A program made the position numbers and the translations under genes. Positions 7,824 through 15,382 of a stretch of 40,837 bases of DNA are shown here, one piece after another. Position 1 is the first letter of the stretch. Each line of letters starts with the position of its first letter. The notes below the pieces were generated by a model. It had not been told where the DNA came from. It did not search any database and saw only the letters and a program-made list of their open reading frames with translations. Source of the DNA: XN24 sp035514535 (GTDB lineage Bacteria; Pseudomonadota; Gammaproteobacteria; Steroidobacterales; XN24); the NCBI GenBank assembly GCA_035514535.1, contig DATKAZ010000097.1, forward strand, positions 1-40,837, given 5' to 3'.

Positions 7824-9101
7824 ATGCCGGCCGCAATCCAGCCCATCCGGGGCATGAACGACATACTGCCCGAAGCTGCGGCCGTCTGGCAGTGGGTCGA
7901 GGCGACCGCGCGCGAGGTCTTCGCGGCCTACGGTTATCGCGAGCTGCGGGTTCCGCTGGTCGAGCGCACCGAGCTGTTCAGCCGCTCCATCGGCGAGGTC
8001 ACCGACATCGTCGAGAAGGAGATGTACAGCTTCCGGGACCGCAACGGCGACCAGCTGAGCCTGCGGCCCGAGGCGACCGCCAGTTGCGTGCGCGCCGCGA
8101 TCAGCAACAGCCTCATTCACAACCAGCAGCAGCGGCTGTGGTACGCGGGACCGATGTTCCGCTACGAGCGTCCCCAGAAGGGCCGCTATCGCCAGTTTCA
8201 CCAGCTCGGCGCGGAGGCGCTGGGCTTCGCGGGGCCGGACGTCGACGCGGAACTGATCTTCATGTCGGCACGCCTGTGGCGTGCGCTCGGACTCGACGGG
8301 CTGCAGCTGGAGCTGAACTCGCTCGGCACAGCCGAATCCCGCCAGGCCTACCGCGCGCTACTCGTCGATTACTTCAGCGCGCATCGCGAGCGACTCGACG
8401 CAGACAGCCTGCGACGCCTGGAGCAGAACCCGCTCCGGATCCTCGACAGCAAGAACCCGGACCTGCAGGCGCTGATCGCCGCGGCACCGGCGATCACCGA
8501 TCACCTGGATGCGGACTCGGCGGCCCATTTCGACGCCCTGAAGGCGTCGCTGGATGCGGCGGGCATGCCTTACCGGGTGAACCCGCGCCTCGTCCGGGGG
8601 CTCGATTACTACAGCCGGACGGTGTTCGAGTGGTTGACCGACCGGCTCGGGGCCCAGGCGGCGGTCTGCAGCGGCGGGCGCTACGATGGCCTCGTCGAGC
8701 AGCTCGGCGGTCGCCCCACGCCGGCCATCGGCTGGGCGCTCGGCATGGAACGCCTGGTCGAGCTGGTGCAGGAGGCGGCGCCGCCGTTACCGGCGCCACA
8801 CGCGTATCTCGTCCCGGTAGGCGCGGCGGCGGAACCTGCTGCGCTGACGCTGGCCGAAGCGCTGCGGGACGCGTTGCCGGGTCTGCGCCTGCTGGCGCAC
8901 TGCGGCGGCGGCTCGCTCAAGGCGGCCATGAAGAAGGCCGACAAGAGCGATGCCGTGCTCGCGCTGATCCTCGGCGATGCGGAGCTGGCGGCCGGCGAGG
9001 TGCTCGTGAAGCCCCTGCGGACGGGGGACGAGCAGGGCGCGCTGGATCGCGACGCCCTGCTGGTACGACTGGCGGAAACCATCGCGGCACAGCGCTGTTG
9101 A
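7824..9101 (+). CDS. hisS: Histidyl-tRNA synthetase
   Basis: Class II aminoacyl-tRNA synthetase that charges tRNA-His. 425 residues, normal for bacterial HisRS. Seen in order: N-terminal IQPIRGMNDILPEAA, motif 2 MFRYERPQKGRYRQFHQLG, the histidine-specific loop LVRGLDYYSRTVFEW, motif 3 IGWALGMERL, then an anticodon-binding domain from about residue 330 (HAYLVPVGAAAEPAAL). It starts 14 bases after rodZ with GGGGGTT upstream, and yfgM follows. Confidence 0.97.
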   Translation: MPAAIQPIRGMNDILPEAAAVWQWVEATAREVFAAYGYRELRVPLVERTELFSRSIGEVTDIVEKEMYSFRDRNGDQLSLRPEATASCVRAAISNSLIHNQQQRLWYAGPMFRYERPQKGRYRQFHQLGAEALGFAGPDVDAELIFMSARLWRALGLDGLQLELNSLGTAESRQAYRALLVDYFSAHRERLDADSLRRLEQNPLRILDSKNPDLQALIAAAPAITDHLDADSAAHFDALKASLDAAGMPYRVNPRLVRGLDYYSRTVFEWLTDRLGAQAAVCSGGRYDGLVEQLGGRPTPAIGWALGMERLVELVQEAAPPLPAPHAYLVPVGAAAEPAALTLAEALRDALPGLRLLAHCGGGSLKAAMKKADKSDAVLALILGDAELAAGEVLVKPLRTGDEQGALDRDALLVRLAETIAAQRC

Positions 9102-9140
9102 CATGAATCCTCGCACCATGACACCGGCCCCAGGGGTGCG

Positions 9141-9818
9141 GTGACGGAGAACGAAGTGGACGAATTTCTCTCGGAACGTGAACAGGTCGATCGCATCCGC
9201 CAGTGGTGGAAGGACAACGGCGCGTGGATCATCGTCGGTGTCGGCGCCGGCGTGCTCTCGCTGGCCAGCTGGAACTGGTGGCAGGGATACCAGCTGAAAC
9301 GCGCCGAGCAGGCTTCCGCAATCTACTCCGCGCTGGCCGAGGCGGTGATCGAGGAGCGGATGGACGACGTGCGAAACGGCGTGGAGCGCCTGGCCGCGGG
9401 GCACGGCTCCTCGCCGTACCTGCAGCATGGCCGCCTCGTGCTGGCCGCCGTGCTGGTACGCGAGGGCGATCACGAGGCGGCGATCGGGCAGCTCGAGCAG
9501 GTCCTCGAGAACACGCGCGACCCGCAGCTCGCGCTGGTCGCACGGCTGCGCCTCGCGCGCCTGCTGGTGGCGAAAGGCGAAGAGGAACGCGCGCTGAGCG
9601 TCGTGCGCGAGGCGGAGGCCGGCGCGTTCGCCCCGGCATTGCTCGAGGTGGAAGGTGACGCGCTTGCGGCAGGGGGGGACCTCGAGGGCGCACGCGACGC
9701 ATATCGCCGGGCGCTCGAGGGTGCGGAGACGCTCGGCCCGGTCATCGACCAGGAACTCGTGCAACTGAAGCTCGAGGCGCTGGCGCCCGGTGCGGGCGCG
9801 GGGAGTGACGCCTCGTGA
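9141..9818 (+). CDS. yfgM: YfgM-like ancillary SecYEG / periplasmic TPR protein
   Basis: Inner-membrane protein with a periplasmic TPR domain. E. coli YfgM binds SecYEG and the chaperone PpiD and assists export of outer-membrane proteins. Here: a short cytoplasmic N-terminus (SEREQVDRIRQWWKDNGAW), one transmembrane helix at about residues 29-47 (WIIVGVGAGVLSLASWNWW), then TPR-like helices to residue 225. The GTG start at 9141 is the first usable codon after hisS; nearby ATGs at 9103 and 9118 are out of frame. The last 4 bases overlap bamB, a typical coupled pair. Confidence 0.9.
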   Translation: MTENEVDEFLSEREQVDRIRQWWKDNGAWIIVGVGAGVLSLASWNWWQGYQLKRAEQASAIYSALAEAVIEERMDDVRNGVERLAAGHGSSPYLQHGRLVLAAVLVREGDHEAAIGQLEQVLENTRDPQLALVARLRLARLLVAKGEEERALSVVREAEAGAFAPALLEVEGDALAAGGDLEGARDAYRRALEGAETLGPVIDQELVQLKLEALAPGAGAGSDAS

Positions 9819-10981
9819 CGACGCGCCAACGAGCCTGGGCGGGCTGTGTGCTGGCGCTGCCGGTGCTCCTCGGCGGCTGCGGCATGTTCGGCGGCGACGA
9901 GCCCATCGAGCCGCCTGCGGAGCTCACCGAGATCACGCCCGTCCTCGATATCACCAAGGCCTGGGAGACGCGTGTCGGCTCGGGCGCAAAGATTCTCAAT
10001 CTCGCCCTGCGCCCCGTGGTCGAGGGCGGACGGGTCTACGCCGCCGGCCGCGACGGGAGGGTGCACTCCCTGGACCTCGAGACCGGACGCAGCCAGTGGA
10101 CGATCGACACCGGCCTGAAGCTTTCCGCGGGGCCCGCCGTGGGCCACGGGCTGCTGGTGGTCGGCAGCAGTGCGGGGCTGATCGTCGCGCTCGATACGTC
10201 GGATGGCGCCGAGCGGTGGCGCACGCAATTGTCCGGCGAAGTGCTGGCGCCGCCGGCCGTGTCGGCCGCGGTGGTCGCCGTGCGCTCCCTGGACGGCCGC
10301 CTGCTCGGGTTGTCGGTGGAGTCCGGTCGCGAACTCTGGAGAATCGAACACGAGCCGCCGCGCCTGTCGTTGCGGGGCACGGCCGCGCCGGTCATCGCCG
10401 GGAGCCTGGTGGTGGCCGGGTTCGACAACGGCCGGATCGGCGCGTACTCGCTGCGCGACGGGGAGGCGAGGTGGGAGAACCTGATCGCCACGGGCCGCGG
10501 CCGCACCGAGATCGAGCGTCTCGCCGACGTCGATTCGACGCCGCAGGTCCTCGGCCAGGACGTCTACGCCGTGAGCTATCGTGGCCGCCTGGCCAGCCTG
10601 GCCCTCGAGACCGGCGAAATCCTCTGGGCCACCGAGATGTCCAGCTACAACGGCCTGAGCGTCGACTGGACCTCGGTATACGTGGCGGAGGCCGATGGCG
10701 TGGTCGTCGCGGTAAACCGCTCGAGCGGCGCCGAGCTGTGGCGCCAGAGCGCGCTGCGCATGCGCCGCCTGACCGCCCCCACGCCGATCGACCAGAGCGT
10801 CGTAGTCGGAGATTTCGAGGGCTGGCTGCACTGGCTGGACGTGTATACCGGCGCGATCCAGGCGCGCTTCCGCGCCGGCAAGTCCGCGTTCGTGTCGGCC
10901 CCGGTCAGCGGCGGCGAGCTATTGGTCGTGCAGGACGAAAACGACCGTGTTTACGCGCTGCGGACGGGGCCGCGAGGCTGA
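9815..10981 (+). CDS. bamB: BamB, outer-membrane assembly lipoprotein
   Basis: Beta-propeller lipoprotein of the BAM complex, which folds beta-barrel proteins into the outer membrane. It has a lipobox LLGGC with C22 as the lipidation site, followed by repeated blades rich in PQQ-like motifs (DLETGRSQWTIDTG, DTSDGAERWRTQLSG, SVESGRELWRIE, LRDGEARWENL, ETGEILWATEM, RSSGAELWRQS, DVYTGAIQARF). 388 residues, the usual size. The GTG start overlaps the yfgM stop (GTGA), and der begins 13 bases after the stop. Confidence 0.95.
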   Translation: MTTRQRAWAGCVLALPVLLGGCGMFGGDEPIEPPAELTEITPVLDITKAWETRVGSGAKILNLALRPVVEGGRVYAAGRDGRVHSLDLETGRSQWTIDTGLKLSAGPAVGHGLLVVGSSAGLIVALDTSDGAERWRTQLSGEVLAPPAVSAAVVAVRSLDGRLLGLSVESGRELWRIEHEPPRLSLRGTAAPVIAGSLVVAGFDNGRIGAYSLRDGEARWENLIATGRGRTEIERLADVDSTPQVLGQDVYAVSYRGRLASLALETGEILWATEMSSYNGLSVDWTSVYVAEADGVVVAVNRSSGAELWRQSALRMRRLTAPTPIDQSVVVGDFEGWLHWLDVYTGAIQARFRAGKSAFVSAPVSGGELLVVQDENDRVYALRTGPRG

Positions 10982-10994
10982 GGCCTCGCCCGCC

Positions 10995-12392
10995 ATGCTG
11001 CCCGTCGTCGCGCTGGTCGGTCGGCCGAACGTCGGCAAGTCGACGCTGTTCAATTTCCTGACACGCACCCGCGATGCGCTGGTCGCCGACCTGCCGGGGC
11101 TGACCCGCGACCGGCAATACGGCTTCGGCCGGGTCGGCCCGCTGCCTTATATCGTCGTCGACACGGGCGGCCTCACGGGTACCGCGGACGAGCTCGACGG
11201 CCTGATGGCGCGCCAGACCCTGCGGGCCCTGGACGAGGCCGACGTGGTCCTCTTCATGGTGGATGCCCGCGAGGGCCTGACGGGACAGGACGAGCAGGTC
11301 GCCGCGCTGCTGCGGCGCCGGGGCCGGCCGGTGCAGCTGATCGTGAACAAGGGCGAGGGACTGGCGTCCGCCACCGCGACGGCGGAGTTTCACCGGCTCG
11401 GCATCGGCGCGCCGGTCATGATCTCCTCGGCGCACGGTGACAACGTGCGCGCCCTGATGGACGACGTCCTCGAGCCGTTTCCCGGGACCGACGCGTCGGA
11501 TGCGCCGGAGCGTGCCGAGGAATCGATTCGGGTCGCCGTGATCGGGCGGCCGAACGTCGGCAAGTCCACGCTCATCAACCGCATGATCGGCGAGGAACGC
11601 CTGGTCGCATTCGATCAGCCCGGCACCACGCGAGACGCCGTCGAAGTACCGTTCGAACGGGACGGCCGGCGCTACCTGCTGGTCGATACGGCGGGCGTGC
11701 GGCGCCGCGCGCGGGTCTCCGAGTCGATCGAGAAATTCAGCATCATCAAGACGCTCGGGGCGATCGACGCGGCCTCGGTGGTGATCGCCGTGCTCGACGC
11801 GCGCGACGGCGTTACCGACCAGGACGCCAGCCTGCTCGGGCTCGCCGCGGAGCGCGGTAGGGCGATGGTGATCGCCGTCAACAAGTGGGACGGCCTCCCG
11901 CCGGACCAGCGCGACAGCGTGCGCCGCCAGATCGACCTGAAGCTGCCGTTCGTGGAGTACGCCCCGATCCAGTTTATCTCCGCCCTGCACGGCACCGGCG
12001 TGGGAGACCTGTTCGCCCTGGTCGAGTCCAGCCATGCTGCGGCCCACCGGGACCTGCCGACGCCGGAACTCACCCGGACCCTGCAGGATGCGGTGACCGC
12101 CCACCAGCCGCCGCTTGCACGTGGCCGGCGCATCAAATTGCGCTACGCTCACCAGGGGGGGCGCAATCCTCCAGTGATTGTCGTGCACGGCAGCCAGGCG
12201 GAACTGCTGCCGGCGACTTACCGGCGCTACCTGGCCAATGTGTATCGCAAGGCCTTCCGCCTGCAGGGCACGCCGGTGCGCATCGAGCTGCGCTCGGGCG
12301 ACAATCCCTATGCCGGACGGCGCAATCCATTGACGGGGCGCCAGCAGAAGAAGCGCGAGCGCCTCATGCGGCACGTGAAGTCCGGGCGCTGA
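10995..12392 (+). CDS. der: Der (EngA), double-domain ribosome-assembly GTPase
   Basis: Essential GTPase for 50S subunit maturation, with two consecutive G domains and a C-terminal KH-like RNA-binding domain. G1 motifs GRPNVGKST occur twice (residues 9-17 and about 183-192), each followed by DTGG or DTAGV switch II and NKxD-type motifs (VNKGEG in domain 1, VNKWDG in domain 2). The KH-like end has the family stretch GGRNPPVIVVHGSQ. The first domain has NKGE rather than NKxD, a variation seen in Der homologues. The start is the ATG at 10995; the frame is open upstream into bamB but only from here does it match Der. 465 residues. Confidence 0.96.
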   Translation: MLPVVALVGRPNVGKSTLFNFLTRTRDALVADLPGLTRDRQYGFGRVGPLPYIVVDTGGLTGTADELDGLMARQTLRALDEADVVLFMVDAREGLTGQDEQVAALLRRRGRPVQLIVNKGEGLASATATAEFHRLGIGAPVMISSAHGDNVRALMDDVLEPFPGTDASDAPERAEESIRVAVIGRPNVGKSTLINRMIGEERLVAFDQPGTTRDAVEVPFERDGRRYLLVDTAGVRRRARVSESIEKFSIIKTLGAIDAASVVIAVLDARDGVTDQDASLLGLAAERGRAMVIAVNKWDGLPPDQRDSVRRQIDLKLPFVEYAPIQFISALHGTGVGDLFALVESSHAAAHRDLPTPELTRTLQDAVTAHQPPLARGRRIKLRYAHQGGRNPPVIVVHGSQAELLPATYRRYLANVYRKAFRLQGTPVRIELRSGDNPYAGRRNPLTGRQQKKRERLMRHVKSGR

Positions 12393-12413
12393 GCACGGCG
12401 GAGGGCGAGAGCG

Positions 12414-13571
12414 ATGAGTAAGCAAGACACGATCCTGAAGGTGCCCGCGTTCGGGCCGACCGAGGCGCGCGCCGCGACCGGTGCGCGGCGCTTCGTGCGC
12501 CTCGACGCGCCGTTCACGATGCATCGCGGCGGAACGCTCCCGCGGCTCGATATCGCCTACGAGACCTGGGGCGAACTCGACGCGCACGCGGGCAACGCGG
12601 TGCTGTTGTTTACCGGCCTGTCGCCGTCGGCGCACGCTGCCTCCTCGCCCGACGACCAGGCCTCCGGCTGGTGGGAGGAAATGGTCGGCCCCGGGCGGCC
12701 GATCGACACGCGCCGCTGGTTCGTCATCTGCGTCAATTCGCTCGGCAGCTGCTTCGGCACGACCGGGCCGGCCTCGCTCCACCCGCGTACGGGCGAGCCC
12801 TACCGGCTGAGTTTCCCGGTACTGACCATCGAGGACATCGCCGCTGCCGGTCGCGAAGTGATGCGCCACCTCGGCATTCGCAAGCTGCACACGGTCATGG
12901 GGCCCTCTCTCGGCGGGATGTCAGCGCTGGCTTTCAGCACGCTGTTTCCGGAGTTGAGCCACGGCCTGCTGGCGATCTCCTCGACATCGCGCGCGAATGC
13001 CTTTGCAATCTCGCTGCGCTCCCTGCAGCGGGAGATCATCCGCTCGGATCCCGCATGGAACGACGGCAATTATCCCGCCGAGCACCCACCGCTGGTGGGC
13101 ATGCGGCTCGCCCGCAAGCTCGGCATGATCACCTATCGTTCGGCCGAGGAGTGGGACCAGCGCTTCGGGCGCGAACGCGCCGGCGGCGAGCATGACGCGG
13201 GCGACCAGTTCGGCGTGGATTTCGAGGTCGAGTCCTACCTCGATCACCATGCGAACAAGTTCGTCGGCCAGTTCGATCCGAACTGCTATCTTTACCTGTC
13301 GCGCGCAATGGACCTGTTCGACGTCGCCGAGCACAGCGGCTGCGTAGCGACCGAGCTGTCAAAACCCGGCGTGGAGCGCGCGCTCGTGATCGGCGTGGAG
13401 ACGGACTTCCTGTTTCCGCTGCACGAGCAGGAGCAGCTTGCGGAATGCCTCGAGCGCCCCGGGCGGGAAGTGGAGTTCGTCTCGTTGCCCTCCCTGCAGG
13501 GCCACGATTCCTTCCTCGTCGACATGGACGGGTTCCGCCCCGTGGTGGCGCGCTACTTCGACAGGGCCTGA
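12414..13571 (+). CDS. metX: MetX-family acyltransferase, probably serine O-succinyltransferase
   Basis: Alpha/beta-hydrolase fold enzyme of the MetX family, 385 residues. The catalytic triad is readable: S165 in VMGPSLGGMSAL, D331 in IGVETDFLFPLHEQ and H364 in QGHDSFLVD. MetX enzymes acylate homoserine (methionine route), but a subgroup from Xanthomonadales succinylates L-serine for cysteine synthesis. As I recall that subgroup, this protein shares its features: YETWGEL, GWWEEMVGPGRPIDT, CVNSLGSCFGTTGPAS, SLQREIIRSDPAWNDGNY, and ARKLGMITYRSAEEWDQRFGR. Serine O-succinyltransferase is therefore favoured over homoserine O-acetyltransferase, without an alignment. It begins 21 bases after der. 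Confidence 0.85.
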   Translation: MSKQDTILKVPAFGPTEARAATGARRFVRLDAPFTMHRGGTLPRLDIAYETWGELDAHAGNAVLLFTGLSPSAHAASSPDDQASGWWEEMVGPGRPIDTRRWFVICVNSLGSCFGTTGPASLHPRTGEPYRLSFPVLTIEDIAAAGREVMRHLGIRKLHTVMGPSLGGMSALAFSTLFPELSHGLLAISSTSRANAFAISLRSLQREIIRSDPAWNDGNYPAEHPPLVGMRLARKLGMITYRSAEEWDQRFGRERAGGEHDAGDQFGVDFEVESYLDHHANKFVGQFDPNCYLYLSRAMDLFDVAEHSGCVATELSKPGVERALVIGVETDFLFPLHEQEQLAECLERPGREVEFVSLPSLQGHDSFLVDMDGFRPVVARYFDRA

Positions 13572-13572
13572 A

Positions 13573-13631
13573 GAGGGCTCGCCGCGCCTCTGCCCCTCCG
13601 CGTCTCTGCGCGAGAATCTTTCTTTCCCCTC
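13573..13631. repeat. Low-complexity CTCTGC/GCGTCTCTGCG intergenic repeat-like segment
   Basis: The gap between the convergent metX and the zinc-ribbon gene carries CGCCTCTGCCCCTCCGCG followed by TCTCTGCGCGAGAATC and a pyrimidine tract. From memory, segments built of CTCTGCG/CTCCGCG units recur between genes in many environmental proteobacteria. Only one copy is present in this window. Confidence 0.3.
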
Positions 13632-14036
13632 CTAAGGCTTGGCGCCGCCGGCCGGCGGGAATTCCATCACCCACTCGTGGCTGCAGCCGCGGCAGCGCAC
13701 GCGCAGCCAGGTCCCGTCACGGTCCTCGGCGACCACCGCCAGCCGCCCGAACACCTGGCATTGGCCGCAGATCGCCTGGCTGGCGGCGGCCTGCGCCTCC
13801 AGCAGCCCGGACGTGAAGCGCTGCAGCGCCACGATGCCGAGCGCGCCCGAGGCCAGGATCACTACCGCGCTCGCCGCGCCGTGGCTCCAGTGGCTGGTGC
13901 TGATCAGCGCCTCGAGCGCCCCCAGCGCAGCCACGCCGCACAACAACACCAGCGTAAGCCAGGCAAAGCTGCCGAAGAGCCGGCGCTCGTGCCAGCTGCA
14001 GAAGCCGTGCTTGCGAATGCCGTCGGCCACGCCCAC
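13632..14036 (-). CDS. Small membrane protein with C-terminal zinc ribbon, function unknown
   Basis: 134 residues; I do not recognise a named family. Two hydrophobic helices are visible at about residues 24-43 (FAWLTLVLLCGVAALGALEA) and 52-70, then a short helical linker rich in Ala/Gln (EAQAAASQAICGQC). A soluble end follows with paired cysteines C90-x2-C93 and C115-x2-C118, the spacing of a zinc ribbon, finishing in HEWVMEF. The start is GTG at 14034-14036, supported by an AGAGGAG ribosome site about 10 bases upstream. It lies directly downstream of xseA on the same strand (17 bases), so the two may be co-transcribed. A metal-sensing or nucleic-acid-binding role is possible but unproven. 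Confidence 0.7.
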   Translation of the reverse strand: MGVADGIRKHGFCSWHERRLFGSFAWLTLVLLCGVAALGALEALISTSHWSHGAASAVVILASGALGIVALQRFTSGLLEAQAAASQAICGQCQVFGRLAVVAEDRDGTWLRVRCRGCSHEWVMEFPPAGGAKP

Positions 14037-14053
14037 GCGATGCCAGCTCCTCT

Positions 14054-15310
14054 TTAACTTTGCCCCTCATTCTGTCCGCGCGGGCCCGTCGCGCCTGTGA
14101 CCCGTGCCTGCAGACCGCCCTGTGCGAGCGTCACCTCGATGCCGTCACCGGGCGAGACCTGGTCGGCCGAGCGCAGCACCGCCCCGTCGGCGGCGCGCGT
14201 CGCGATTGCGTAGCCGCGCTCCAGCGTCGCCAGCGGGCTGACCGTGTGCAGGGTCCCGGCGACGGCCTCGGCGCGCGCGCGGAGGCGCTCCAGGCCGGCG
14301 GTGACGGCGCGCCGCAGCCGCAACTCGAACTCGTCGAGCCGCTGGCCGTACTGCCGCAGGCGATTGCCGGGGTGGGCGACCTTGAGCCGCCGCGCCTGCC
14401 AGGCGAGCCGCTCCGCCCGGCTCTCCAGCCGTCGCCTGATGGCATTGGCCAGCCGGCCCGCATCCTTGTCGAGCCGGGCGAGCCACTCGGCGGCGTCCGG
14501 CACGGCGATCTCGGCGGCGCCGGAAGGCGTCGGGGCCCGGCGGTCGGCCGCGAAGTCCGCGATCGTGAAGTCCACTTCGTGCCCGATACCCGAGATCACG
14601 GGGAGCGGCGAGGCGCGGATGGCGCGCGCCACGACTTCCTCGTTGAAGCTCCACAGGTCCTCGAGCGAGCCGCCGCCGCGGGCGAGGATCAGCACGTCGC
14701 ATTCGGCGCGCCGCGCGGCCAGTGCGAGGGCGGCGGCGATCTTGCCGGCCGCGCCGTCGCCCTGCACCGGCACGGGATAGATTACGACCGGGACGGCCGG
14801 GAACCGGCGCCGGAGGATGTGCAGGATGTCGCGGATCGCGGCGCCGGTCGGAGAAGTGATGACGCCGATCCTGCGCGGCAGGCGCGGCAGCGGGCGCTTG
14901 GCCGCCTCATCGAACAGTCCTTCCTCGCGCAGACGGGCCTTCAGTTCCTCGAAGCGGCGCCTGAGCGCACCTTCGCCGGCCTCCTCGGCATGCTCGACGA
15001 TCAGCTGGTATTCGCCCCGAGGCTCGTAGACGCTGACACGCGCCCTGACCAGCAGCTGCATGCCGTCGCGTGGCGCAAACGACAGCTTGAGTGCCGCGGA
15101 GCGCCACAGCGCGCAGCGCACCTGGGCGCCCGCGTCCTTGAGGGAAAAATACACGTGGCCGGATGCGGGGCGGGCGAGATTGGAGACTTCGCCCTCGATC
15201 CACAGCGCGGGCAGGCCCGTCTCGATCAGGAGCCGGACCTCGCGGTTGAGGCGCGAAACCGTCCAGACATCGCGCTCCGGCAGGCCGAAATCATCCACGG
15301 GCATCCTCAC
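14054..15310 (-). CDS. xseA: Exodeoxyribonuclease VII large subunit
   Basis: Large subunit of ExoVII, which degrades single-stranded DNA into oligonucleotides. 418 residues. N-terminal OB domain (SRLNREVRLLIETGLPALWI, GEVSNLARPASGHVYFSLKD), then the catalytic domain with GVITSPTGAAIRDILHIL, LILARGGGSLEDLWSFNEE and SGIGHEVDFTIADFAADRRA, then a coiled-coil region and a C-terminal segment LERGYAIATR. The start may be GTG 15310 or ATG 15304. The small subunit gene xseB is not adjacent. It diverges from guaB across 72 bases. Confidence 0.95.
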   Translation of the reverse strand: MRMPVDDFGLPERDVWTVSRLNREVRLLIETGLPALWIEGEVSNLARPASGHVYFSLKDAGAQVRCALWRSAALKLSFAPRDGMQLLVRARVSVYEPRGEYQLIVEHAEEAGEGALRRRFEELKARLREEGLFDEAAKRPLPRLPRRIGVITSPTGAAIRDILHILRRRFPAVPVVIYPVPVQGDGAAGKIAAALALAARRAECDVLILARGGGSLEDLWSFNEEVVARAIRASPLPVISGIGHEVDFTIADFAADRRAPTPSGAAEIAVPDAAEWLARLDKDAGRLANAIRRRLESRAERLAWQARRLKVAHPGNRLRQYGQRLDEFELRLRRAVTAGLERLRARAEAVAGTLHTVSPLATLERGYAIATRAADGAVLRSADQVSPGDGIEVTLAQGGLQARVTGATGPRGQNEGQS

Positions 15311-15324
15311 ATCTTACCTCGAGA

Positions 15325-15353
15325 TTTACCCTCGCCGGGGCGGCGCGTAGAAT
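15325..15353 (+). promoter_or_regulatory. Sigma-70-type promoter for guaB-guaA
   Basis: TTTACC at 15325-15330 (4 of 6 to the -35 consensus), a 17-base spacer, and TAGAAT at 15348-15353 (5 of 6 to the -10). Transcription would start about 22 bases before the guaB ATG, after which GAGGGGCA serves as ribosome site. No purine riboswitch is seen in this short leader. Confidence 0.5.
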
Positions 15354-15382
15354 GGCGGGTTTACCAGTCCGAGGGGCACCCG

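Noticed and set aside
10905..12890. 661-codon minus-strand ORF opposite der
   Set aside because: Lies across der and metX in antisense; His/Arg/Gln-rich composition is typical of GC-rich shadow frames.
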